64,000 nt of DNA from Limanda limanda (taxonomy: Eukaryota; Chordata; Actinopteri; Pleuronectiformes; Pleuronectidae): assembly GCF_963576545.1 (NCBI RefSeq), contig NC_083649.1, forward strand, positions 7,349,406 to 7,413,405, read 5' to 3'. The position numbers and the translations under genes were made by a program. The notes under the pieces were generated by a model. It was not told the DNA's origin. It saw nothing but the letters and a program-made list of their open reading frames with translations, and did no database searches. This document shows positions 1 to 10,640 of the stretch, piece after piece (the stretch's first letter is position 1; every line of letters begins with the position of its first letter).

Positions 1-853
1 GTCACATTCACCCTCGATATATTTACTGCAGGCATCATTGTAGATTGGCCCGATAAAGAATTTGTGCTGGAACAATATGATGCCGTAGAATAACAAGTTC
101 TTGATCCTCTGCATGAAATTCATTTTGTCGGTTAAACCCGATCCGAGCACTGGAATATAAGAGAGTGGGGAGGGGGCTATCGCAAAATGTCCGTCTCCGC
201 TGGTGATCGTGCGAACACTTAGCACCAGGGGCAGTTTGAGATACTTTGCTAACAGAACTCCTGGTGCTATGCCCGGGTCAGTGAGAACAAGATCATATTG
301 GGCGTCCCTTAATCTTTTGACCATATTTTTATCATCTAATAATTGACTGATGGCACCATACCAATTAGAATGAACCTGAGTCATCATGGAGAGGAAATCC
401 TTTGTGATTTTGATGGAAGTTAGAATTGACGCCCCTTCTCTCAGCACCTGAAAAAAATGATAAGAAAATAAGTATTAAAATATCCAATAAATATGAATCG
501 TAATATTTAAATTACTAGATGACCCAGTGGGGCCCAGTAATTCAACCATGATGGCATACCTTCATTTGTTCCTGCAGGTACTCATAAAAGACGTTCGACA
601 TACTCTCATCCGTTTGAAATGTAATGGATGTGTAAAGAGGAGACTCCTCGGGGATGCACCAGCTGTTGCTGCCTCGGATCACAGTGAGGCTGTGTCCTCT
701 GGCATGAAGCTCCTCCAGCAGGAGCTTCATGTTGATCCAGTGGCTGCCGTGAAGGGGGAACACCAGAATGTTCCCTCCGTGGGAAGGAGGGGGGAAGGAA
801 ATCAGACCAACACTGAGGAGAACCAATATTCCAAAAACACGAGACAGGGGCAT
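1..853 (-). CDS. ugt5: UGT5-type UDP-glucuronosyltransferase, copy 1 (partial, runs off left edge)
   Basis: Exon 1 is 853-560 (98 codons) and ends AAG|GTATGCC. Exon 2 starts at 447 after a T-rich stretch and CAG, and stays open to the window edge, so the end of exon 2 and all of exon 3 are outside. Exon 1 starts MPLSRVFG with a hydrophobic signal peptide, followed by the acceptor-site His38 in GSHW. The residue before that motif is His instead of Asp (LHGSHW), which is shared only with copy 4. Catalytic Asp155 lies in the DLVLTDP stretch of exon 2. Family knowledge: ER-lumenal UDP-sugar conjugation of small lipophilic acceptors. From about 225 to 447 it matches copy 3 almost exactly, while left of that it diverges. 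No stop or frameshift is seen in the visible part. Confidence 0.85.
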
Positions 854-1985
854 GGTTCCTAAAATACAGGAGTAAGAAACAATTGCATTTTAATATGTGA
901 GTTAACACAAGTTTATAAAGTGAAAATTATAATACTATCAACAGCATGAACATGACCCTGAAAGTCATTCACCCATGCTTGAGAGGGGCAGCCGTAGTTC
1001 TGCCTGCCTGCACAGAGAAATTCACTCAACACTTAACATCATCAACATGCCTCCTCACTCACTGCTCTGATCACATATTAGTTCAGTCCCTTTTGCACGA
1101 GTGAGATAACAGCGTTGCAAGATTACAGATCATGTGTGAAAGCAATTTGATAACAGATGTCTTCATGTGTAAGAAGCATTTTATTGTTGTACTAGTTGGA
1201 GGTGGAGCAAATTTACAATATTTTATTAGCCTGCAACTAATGATTATTCTCGCTTAACCTGTTAATCATTCAGCCAATTGTTTAGTTTGTTAGTTTGGTC
1301 TCCTGCTGTCTCCTCCATGCTCTTGAGACTGTGCTGAGAGACACTGAAAACCTTCTTGCAACTGCACGTATGGATGTGTCATCCTGGAGGAGCTGGACTA
1401 CCTGTGCAACCTGATCGGGCTGCAGCTACCGCCTCCTGCTACCAGTAGTGACAAGGACACAAGCAGAAGAAGGAGCTAGAGAAGAATCAGTCAGGAAGGA
1501 TGAAGAGAGAGCAACTGTCTGTGGTCACCACATGTAGAACCACTCCCTTGTCAAGGGTTGTCTTTCTTTTGCCTCCCTTGCATATGTTGTCACTTGCATT
1601 TACAACAAAGCAGGTGAAATTGATTCACTATCAATTCTTCCTAAATGAACAAATAAATGTTCCGGAAGGTTAACTGACTTGTAGTTAAACTGACACGATT
1701 AGTTGTTCACTTAATCTTTTTGCTAGCGTATTTTAAGATGAACTGCATATTGTGTGAGTGATATTTCACGTTACCTTTCTCTCCGTTCCCGTAGTCTTCT
1801 CTGGCTTCTTTACATTTCCTGCAGATTTTGCCAGGATATATACAAGGGAGGGGCACATTTCTTACCTTCAAAGTAACATTGATATCTTCCTGCTGGGTCC
1901 TAATGTCTGCCCATTTACAGCCTCTGGTAATTGGAAACTACATATAGAGATAGGGGAGAAATAACCTCTGGCTCAAAGTGAGCCA
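854..1985. repeat. Intergenic flank of copy 1 (array unit)
   Basis: This is the 5' flank of copy 1. It is repeated at 2972-4110, 7306-8437 and 9423-10560, and in longer form around copies 6 and 7. Near the gene, minus strand, there is a splice acceptor (TTTTAG|GAACC before the ATG). A leader-exon donor follows at about 967-973 (GTGAAT). Beyond about 1015 the sequence jumps to material that in copies 6 and 7 lies about 1.8 kb further upstream (compare 34193 and 40245), so the proximal promoter seen in copies 6-8 is missing. At 1986 it joins directly to the broken exon 2 of copy 2. Confidence 0.7.
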
Positions 1986-2971
1986 GACGCTGGCAATGGG
2001 CCGGTTTGCACTGGAACCCTCCGATGTAGATGACGTTCGGCATTGTGGGCCGAGGGAATTCGAACACAAAGTCTGAGCTGAACAGCCAAATGTCTGCATC
2101 CTGAAGCATCGACATGATGTCACATTCACCCTCGATATATTTACTGCAGGCAACATTATAGACTGGCCCGATCAAGAATTTGTTCTGGAACAACATGATG
2201 CCGTAGAAAAACAGGTTCTTGATCCTCTGCATGAAATTAATTTTGTCGGTCAAACCCAATCCGAGCACTGGAATATAAGAGAGTGGGGAGGGGGCTATCG
2301 CAAAATGTCCGTCTCTGCTGGTGATCGAGCGAACATTTAGCACCAGGGACAGTTTGAGATACTTTGCGAACAGAACCCCTGGTACTGCGGCCGGGTCAGT
2401 GAGAACAAGATCATAATGGGCATCCCTTAATCTTTTGACCATATTTTCATCATCTAATAATTGACTGATGGCACCACACCAGATAGAATGAACCTGAGTC
2501 ATCTTGGGGAGGAAATCCTTTGCGATTTTGATGGAAGTTAGAATTGACGCCCCTTCTCTCAGCACCTGAAAAAAATGATAAGAAAATAAGTATTAAAATA
2601 TCCAATAAATATGAATCGTAATATTTAAATTACTAGATGACCCAGTGGGGCCCAGTATTTCAACCATGATGGCATACCTTCATTTGTTCCTGCAGGTACT
2701 CATAAAAGAAGTTCGACATACTCTCATCCGTTTGAAATGTAATGGATGTGTAAAGAGGAGACTCCTCGGGGATGCACCAGCTGTTGCTGCCTCGGATCAC
2801 AGTGAGGCTGTGTCCTCTGGCATGAAGCCCCTCCAGCAGGAGCTTCATGTTGATCCAGTGGCTGCCGTCAATGGGGAACACCAGAATGTTCCCTCCGTGG
2901 GAAGGAGGGGGGAAGGAAATCAGACCAACGCTGAGAAGAACCAATATTCCAAAAACACGAGACAGGGGCAT
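1986..2971 (-). pseudogene. UGT5-type pseudogene, copy 2 (exon 2 truncated, exon 3 missing)
   Basis: Exon 1 (2971-2678) is open and ends in a normal GT donor. Exon 2 starts at 2565 and is open as far as the IGGFQCKPA stretch. The next roughly 117 nt of the normal exon are then missing. A 12-nt remnant of the exon-2 end (1986-1997, gacgctggcaat) is joined to intergenic sequence. The exon-2 donor, intron 2 and the whole C-terminal exon (signature motif, membrane anchor, ER tail) are absent, so no functional enzyme can be made. The same junction is found in copy 4, so the deletion predates the block duplication. Catalytic His38 and Asp155 are still present. Confidence 0.88.
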
Positions 2972-4913
2972 GGTTCCTAAAATACAGGAGTAAGAAACAA
3001 TTGCATTTTAATATGTGAGTTAACACAAGTTTATAAAGTGAAAATTATAATACTTTCAACAGCATGAACATGCTCCTGAAAGTCATTCACCCATGCTTGA
3101 GAGGGGCAGCCGTAGTTCTGCCTGCCTGCACAGAGAAATTCACTCAACACTTAACATCATCAACATGCCTCCTCACTCACTGCTCTGATCACATATTAGT
3201 TCAGTCCCTTTTGCACGAGTGAGATAACAGCGTTGCAAGATCACAGATCGTGTGTGAAAGCAATTTGATAACAGATGTCTTCATGTGTAAGAAGCATTTT
3301 ATTGTTGTACTAGTTGGAGGTGGAGCAAATTTACAATATTTTATTAGCCTGCAACTAATGATTATTCTCGCTTAACCTGTTAATCATTCAGCCAATTGTT
3401 TAGTTTGTTAGTTTGGTCTCCTGCTGTCTCCTCCATGCTCTTGAGACTGTGCTGAGAGACACTGAAAACCTTCTTGCAACTGCACGTATGGATGTGTCAT
3501 CCTGGAGGAGCTGGACTACCTGTGCAACCTGATCGGGCTGCAGCTACCGCCTCCTGCTACCAGTAGTGACAAGGACACAAGCAGAAGAAGGAGCTAGAGA
3601 AGAATCAGTCAGGAAGGATGAAGAGAGAGCAACTGTCTGTGGTCACCACATGTAGAACCACTCCCTTGTCAAGGGTTGTCTTTCTTTTGCCTCCCTTGCA
3701 TCTGTTGTCACTTGCATTTGCAACAAAGCAGGTGAAATTGATTCACTATCAATTCTTCCTTAATGAACAAATAAATGTTCCTGAAGTTTAACTGACTTGT
3801 TGTTAAACTGACACGATTAGTTGTTCCCTTAACCTTTTTGAGTAGCGTATTTTATGATGAACTGCATATTGTGTGAGTGATATTTCACGTTACCTTTCTC
3901 TCCGTTCCCGTAGTCTTCTCTGGCTTCTTTGCATTTCCTGTAGATTTTGCCAGGATATATATGGGAGGGGCACATTTCTTACCTTCAAATATACATTGAA
4001 ATCAATCTACTGGGTCCTAATGTCTGCCCATTTACAGCTTCTGGTAATTAAAAACTACATATAGAGATAGAGGAGAAATAACCTCTGGCCCAAAGTGACC
4101 CCAACATGTGATAGGAAGGTTGTTTCAAATGTTGAATATTAGCATCACAGTAAAAGGTTGAAAAGGCTTTTCCAAGAAACAGAGGAGAAATCTGGTGGGT
4201 CAACGTGTTAATACCAAAGTGTATGAGATGATCTGGCGGAGGAGCAGTGGTCGAGACAGTTTCTGTATGTTGTTGTCTCTGTTTTACTTTGTATTTGGTC
4301 TCATAGTCTGACCAGAAAACATCAGATGTGATAATCTCGCTTTTCAGCACATCAGGCATATTAAGTATTTCCTGTTTTGTTCTTTTTATTGTATGAATGT
4401 GTGTTGTTTTTCCGAAATATCACCTCTCATTTCACTGTACTGCTTTCTCTTATAAACTGACAACAATGGTTTTCTATTATTTTCAATTCTATTCTATTGT
4501 ATTCTATTCCATATTCAGCATTTGTTTGGGATTTGCACTGGGGAACATGAACAGGATATTTGATTCTGTAGCAATAATGACACGGACACTTTCCTTTGAA
4601 ATAATTCAAATATATTGATCTTTGCCTTCATCAAAATATAATGTTAGACAATTCATATAACAAGTGAGGTTTGTCACATCTGAATTGGTTTCAGCCAAAA
4701 AATCCCCAAAACACAACAATCAGCAATGATTTTATTTTTTAACCGAATATAAATCCATGAAGAAACATTTGATAGCTAATGGTGCTACTGGTTGTCATTT
4801 TACTTCCTATATAACAAAGACGCACAAATGAGATACCTTAGGATGCACAGTACGTTTGTGTCTACAGAGCTTTAAAGAACCCATTCTATAAGATTTCTAA
4901 ACATTTTTGAAAC
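2972..4913. repeat. Intergenic flank of copy 2 and 3' flank of copy 3
   Basis: The segment 2972-4182 corresponds to 9423-10633, and 4183-4913 corresponds to 18086-18815, so this is the uninterrupted version of the site hit by the retroelement. The empty target site is at about 4179-4182 (acag). The right part is the 3' untranslated flank of copy 3. A canonical minus-strand polyadenylation hexamer AATAAA lies at 4736-4731. The other copies read AATACA at this position. No other gene is recognised. Confidence 0.65.
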
Positions 4914-7305
4914 TCATTCAGCTTTAGCCTTCCTTCTATTTCTGCAGCATAGTAACCAGAAAACAGCCACAGTAAAGAGCAGCAGTGCAGCCGCAGCAGT
5001 CAGCAACACCAACAGAACATCTAAACTGTAGTACGAGTACCAGGGCATCTTATAAGCCTCTGTACGCAGGTGTGCTGCCCCTTTGTGACGGATCACGTAC
5101 TCCACCCAGAAGATAGCCTGATCCATGGGTGCTATTGCCTGATCTCTGTGCAAGCTAGACAGTCTCTGCATGTTCTGTCTGTAGCTGTCCTGCAGGAGCA
5201 CTTCCTGAAGAACCTGTTCGAAACTCTGTCCATTAAGTTCACCCAGCTCAATGATTTTGGCAGCTCCTCTCTCCTTCAAACGTACAAGGTTGTCAAACTG
5301 GTCAAAGAACAGGGGTATGCCGACCACAGGCACACCGTGGTAAATGGCCTCCTGGACTCCGTTGGTTCCTCCATGAGCTACAAAGACTTTGGTCTGAGGG
5401 TGACCCAGGAGGTCCCTCTGCGGCATCCAGTCCACGATGAGCGTGTTGTTTCCCAAAGTGGAGGGACGCTCCCCTTTGTGTCGCCATATCACCTGATCAG
5501 TAAACGAAAAGATTCATTATCTATTTGCTGCACCTCTGTTCATGAGCAGACAGACAATACGGTAACAATAATCTGGAAGCCCATCGGCCATCAGCTGATG
5601 AAGAATTTGCCTCTGGGACCAAAGGCCAATCTATTTAGGCTTCCTGTGTAGTGAAGGGATATCAATCCCTCCATCCTCCTCAATCGACTCCATCTTCCAT
5701 TATCTGTACACTGTTTAAAGGTATATCCTGGTGTGCTAAAAACTTTTAATTTAACTAATAGGGTCATTAGGAATCATTGAGGTGACCTGAAGGACTAAAC
5801 AACTCCTAACAACTTCGAGAAGTCACTAATACCTGGGAGTCCCAGCAGTCAGTTAGAACTGAAGAAGCCTGAAAGAAGGTGAAACTCAACCAAGTCCAGT
5901 TGACCTGTTCTTTAGCACTTGTATATTCCAAATATTTTCTTTCATACATCAGACTAGTCAAAACTTTTTTCCAAGCAAATCACAAACAGTGAATCTTATT
6001 GTAGCAATGTTAGGTATAGATGACATGTTGGTTTATCTCTAATAACAGCTATCTGCATGTGAATGTAGAAGATTTTTAAAAAACAGTGAGCCGATGCATT
6101 TCAGTGTTTTTTTACTTAATCTGCTGTTGATTCATTGCTTTGTGGCACATTTCTAGCTTTTAACAATTAGATACGGGTAAGTTACCTTCTGAGGCATCTT
6201 GGCAAAGACGCTGGCAATCTCATCTGCAGCCTCTTTGGGTAAAGCGTTCACCAAGGTTCCCAGTGTCATGATGATCACACCATGCTCGCCGGCACTCTGA
6301 ACAAACTGCTCCAGGTCCGCTGGGAGAGGCTGGGCCGGTTTGCACTGGAACCCTCCGATGTAGATGACATTCAGCATCGTGGGCCGGGGGAAGTCAAACA
6401 CAAAGTCTGACCTGAACAGCCATATGTCTGCATCCTGAAGCATCGACATGATGTCACATTCACCCTCAATATATTTACTGCAGGCAACATCGAAGATTGG
6501 CCCGATCAAGAATTTGTTCTGGAACAATATGATGCCGTAGAAAAACAGGTTCTTGATTCTCTGCATGAAATTCATTTTGTAGGTTAAACCCGATCCTGGC
6601 ACTGGAATATAAGAGAGTGGGGAGGGGGCTATGGCAAATTGTCCGTCTCCGCCGGGGATCCACCGAACATTTAGCACCAGGGGCAGTTTGAGATACTTTG
6701 CTAACAGAACTCCTGGTGCTATGCCCGGGTCAGTGAGAACAAGATCATATTGGGCATCCCTTAATCTTTTGACCATATTTTTATCATCTAATAATTGACT
6801 GATGGCACCATACCAATTAGAATGAACCTGAGTCATCATGGAGAGGAAATCCTTTGTGATTTTGATGGAAGTTAGAATTGACGCCCCTTCTCTCAGCACC
6901 TGAAAAAAATGATAAGAAAATAAGTATTAAAATATCCAATAAATATGAATCGTAATATTTAAATTACTAGATGATCCAGTGGGGCCCAGTAATTCAACCA
7001 TGATGGCATGCCTTCATTTGTTCCTGCAGGTACTCATAAAAGACGTTCGACATACTCTCATCCGTTTGAAATGTAATGGATGTGTAAAGAGGAGACTCCT
7101 CGGGGATGCACCAGCTGTTGCTGCCTCGGATCACAGTGAGGCTGTGTCCTCTGGCATGAAGCTCCTCCAGCAGGAGCTTCATGTTGATCCAGTGGCTGCC
7201 GTCAATGGGGAACACCAGAATGTTCCCTCCGTGGCAAGGAGGGGGGAAGGAAATCAGACCAACACTGAGGAGAACCATGATTCCAAAAACACGAGACAGG
7301 GGCAT
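4914..7305 (-). CDS. ugt5: UGT5-type UDP-glucuronosyltransferase, copy 3
   Basis: Exons are 7305-7012, 6899-6186 and 5492-4914 (294+714+579 nt, 528 residues). The protein has a signal peptide at about 1-25, His38 in DGSHW, Asp155 in LVLTDP, the UGT signature at about 373-401 (FVAHGGTNG to FFDQ), a membrane segment at about 490-515 and a C-terminal KAKAE (KxKxx ER retrieval). It lacks two tail codons present in copies 5-9. The start ATG is shared by all copies. Oddity: the exon 1 donor is AAG|GCATGCC, a GC donor where other copies have GT. GC-AG introns exist but are weaker, so splicing may be inefficient. Intron 2 is nearly identical to that of copy 7, while exon 1 belongs to the copy 1/2/4 group, so the gene is mosaic. 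The reading frame is otherwise intact. Confidence 0.87.
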
Positions 7306-8437
7306 GGTTCCTAAAATACAGGAGTAAGAAACAATTGCATTTTAATATGTGAGTTAACACAAGTTTATAAAGTGAAAATTATAATACTATCAACAGCATG
7401 AACATGACCCTGAAAGTCATTCACCCATGCTTGAGAGGGGCAGCCGTAGTTCTGCCTGCCTGCACAGAGAAATTCACTCAACACTTAACATCATCAACAT
7501 GCCTCCTCACTCACTGCTCTGATCACATATTAGTTCAGTCCCTTTGCACTACTGAGATAAGAGCGTTGCAAGATTACAGATCGTGTGTGAAAGCAATTTG
7601 ATAACAGATGTCTTCATGTGTAAGAAGCATTTTATTGTTGTACTAGTTGGAGGTGGAGCAAATTTACAATATTTTATTAGCCTGCAACTAATGATTATTC
7701 TCGCTTAACCTATTAATCATTCAGCCAATTGTTTAGTTTGTTAGTTTGGTCTCCTGCTGTCTCCTCCATGCTCTTGAGACTGTGCTGAGAGACACTGAAA
7801 ACCTTCTTGCAACTGCACGTATGGATGTGTCATCCTGGAGGAGCTGGACTACCTGTGCAACCTGATCGGGCTGCAGCTACCGCCTCCTGCTACCAGTAGT
7901 GACAAGGACACAAGCAGAAGAAGGAGCTAGAGAAGAATCAGTCAGGAAGGATAAGGAGAGAGCAACTGTCTGTGGTCACCACATGTAGAACCACTCCCTT
8001 GTCAAGGGTTGTCTTTCTTTTGCCTCCCTTGCATATGTTGTCACTTGCATTTGCAACAAAGCAGGTGAAATTGATTCACTATCAATTCTTCCTAAATGAA
8101 TAAATAAATGTTCCTGAAGGTTAACTGACTTGTAGTTAAACTGACATGATTAGTTGTTCACTTAATCTTTTTGAATAGCGTATTTTAAGATGAACTGCAT
8201 ATTGTGTGAGTGATATTTCACGTTACCTTTCTCTCCGTTCCCGTAGTCTTCTCTGGCTTCTTTCCATTTCGTGCAGATTTTGCCAGGATATATACAAGGG
8301 AGGGGCACATTTCTTACCTTCAAAGTAACATTGATATCTTCCTGCTGGGTCCTAATGTCTGCCCATTTACAGCCTCTGGTAATTGGAAACTACATATAGA
8401 GATAGAGGAGAAATAACCTCTGGCTCAAAGTGAGCCA
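7306..8437. repeat. Intergenic flank of copy 3
   Basis: Block-duplicate partner of 854-1985 (offset about 6,452). It contains the same leader-exon remnant with GTGAAT donor just upstream of copy 3, the same loss of the proximal promoter, and the short plus-strand open stretch discussed in the findings. No independent gene is recognised. Confidence 0.65.
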
Positions 8438-9422
8438 GACGCTGGCAATGGGCCGGTTTGCACTGGAACCCTCCGATGTAGATGACGTTCGGCATTGTGG
8501 GCCGAGGGAATTCGAACACAAAGTCTGAGCTGAACAGCCAAATGTCTGCATCCTGAAGCATCGACATGATGTCACATTCACCCTCGATATATTTACTGCA
8601 GGCAACATTATAGACTGGCCCGATCAAGAATTTGTTCTGGAACAACATGATGCCGTAGAAAAACAGGTTCTTGATCCTCTGCATGAAATTCATTTTGTCG
8701 GTCAAACCCAATCCGAGCACTGGAATATAAGAGAGTGGGGAGGGGGCTATCGCAAAATGTCCGTCTCTGCTGGTGATCGAGCGAACATTTAGCACCAGGG
8801 GCAGTTTGAGATACTTTGCTTACAGAACCCCTGGTACTGCAGCCGGGTCAGTGAGAACAAGATCATAATGGGCATCCCTTAATCTTTTGACCATATTTTC
8901 ATCATCTAATAATTGACTGATGGCACCACACCAGATAGAATGAACCTGAGTCATCATGGGGAGGAAATCCTTTGCGATTTTGATGGAAGTTAGAATTGAC
9001 GCCCCTTCTCTCAGCACCTGAAAAAAATGATAAGAAAAAAAGTATTAAAATATCCAATAAATATGAATCGTAATATTATAATTACTAGATGATCCAGTGG
9101 GGCCCAGTATTTCAACCATGATGGCATACCTTCATTTGTTCCTGCAGGTACTCATAAAAGAAGTTCGACATACTCTCATCCGTTTGAAATGTAATGGTGT
9201 GTAAAGAGGAGACTCCTCGGGGATGCACCAGCTGTTGCTGCCTCGGATCACAGTGAGGCTGTGTCCTCTGGCATGAAGCTCCTCCAGCAGGAGCTTCATG
9301 TTGATCCAGTGGCTGCCGTGAAGGGGGAACACCAGAATGTTCCCTCCGTGGGAAGGAGGGGGGAAGGAAATCAGACCAACGCTGAGGAGAACCAATATTC
9401 CAAAAACACGAGACAGGGGCAT
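8438..9422 (-). pseudogene. UGT5-type pseudogene, copy 4 (truncated, frameshifted, premature stop)
   Basis: This is the block-duplicate of copy 2, with the same exon-2 deletion junction (8438-8449) and no exon 3. It has decayed further. Exon 1 (9422-9130) is 293 nt because one base is lost near 9197 (aatggtgtg versus aatggatgtg), shifting the frame. Exon 2 (from 9017) has an in-frame TAA at 8822-8820, where copy 2 has a sense codon. The exon 1 region encoding LHGSHW matches copy 1 rather than copy 2. Non-functional. Confidence 0.9.
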
Positions 9423-10633
9423 GGTTCCTAAAATACAGGAGTAAGAAACAATTGCATTTTAATATGTGAGTTAACACAAGTTTATAAAGTGAAAATTATA
9501 ATACTATCAACAGCATGAACATGACCCTGAAAGTCATTCACCCATGCTTGAGAGGGGCAGCCGTAGTTCTGCCTGCCTGCACAGAGAAATTCACTCAACA
9601 CTAAACATCATCAACATGCCTCCTCACTCACTGCTCTGATCACATATTAGTTCAGTCCCTTTTGCACGAGTGAGATAACAGCGTTGCAAGATCACAGATC
9701 ATGTGTGAAAGCAATTTGATAACAGATGTCTTCATGTGTAAGAAGCATTTTATTGTTGTACTAGTTTGACGTGGAGCAAATTTACAATATTTTATTAGCC
9801 TGCAACTAATGATTATTCTCGCTTAATCTGTTACTCATTCAGCCAATTGTTTAGTTTGTTAGTTTGGTCTCCTGCTGTCTCCTCCATGCTCTTGAGACTG
9901 TGCTGAGAGACACTGAAAACCTTCTTGCAACTGCACGTATGGATGTGTCATCCTGGAGGAGCTGGACTACCTGTGCAACCTGATCGGGCTGCAGCTACCG
10001 CCTCCTGCTACCAGTAGTGACAAGGACACAAGCAGAAGAAGGAGCTAGAGAAGAATCAGTCAGGAAGGATAAGGAGAGAGCAACTGTCTGTGGTCACCAC
10101 ATGTAGAACCACTCCCTTGTCAAGGGTTGTCTTTCTTTTGCCTCCCTTGCATCTGTTGTCACTTGCATTTGCAACAAAGCAGGTGAAATTGATTCACTAT
10201 CAATTCTTCCTAAATGAACAAATAAATGTTCCTGAAGTTTAACTGACTTGTTGTTAAACTGACACGATTAGTTGTTCCCTTAACCTTTTTGAGTAGCGTA
10301 TTTTATGATGAACTGCATATTGTGTGAGTGATATTTCACGTTACCTTTCTCTCCGTTCCCGTAGTCTTCTCTGGCTTCTTTGCATTTCCTGTAGATTTTG
10401 CCAGGATATATATGGGAGGGGCACATTTCTTAACTTCAAATATACATTGAAATCAATCTACTGGGTCCTAATGTCTGCCCATTTACAGCTTCTGGTAATT
10501 AAAAACTACATATAGAGATAGAGGAGAAATAACCTCTGGCCCAAAGTGACCCCAACATGTGATAGGAAGGTTGTTTCAAATGTTGAATATTAGCATCACA
10601 GTAAAAGGTTGAAAAGGCTTTTCCAAGAAACAG
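9423..10633. repeat. Intergenic flank of copy 4, up to the retroelement insertion
   Basis: Partner of 2972-4182. It ends with the target-site duplication acag (10630-10633) at the left end of the Ty3/Gypsy element. The sequence resumes at 18082 with the second acag, matching 4179 onwards. No gene is recognised. Confidence 0.7.
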
Positions 10634-10640
10634 GTGTAAC

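Noticed and set aside
527..862. Plus-strand open frame of 111 codons, repeated opposite every UGT exon 1
   Set aside because: It is antisense to a conserved coding exon and is open only as a by-product; it has no splice or promoter context and no known domain.
1986..2971. Copies 2 and 4 as alternative first exons sharing a downstream exon 3, as in the mammalian UGT1 locus
   Set aside because: Their exon 2 lacks a donor site, and intact copies have their own exon 3. Splicing of exon 1 into the next gene's exon 2 is possible in principle but nothing in the sequence supports it.
5070..5651. Plus-strand open frame of up to 193 codons opposite UGT exon 3 in several copies
   Set aside because: Mirror of the conserved minus-strand exon, varying in length between copies and without domain similarity.
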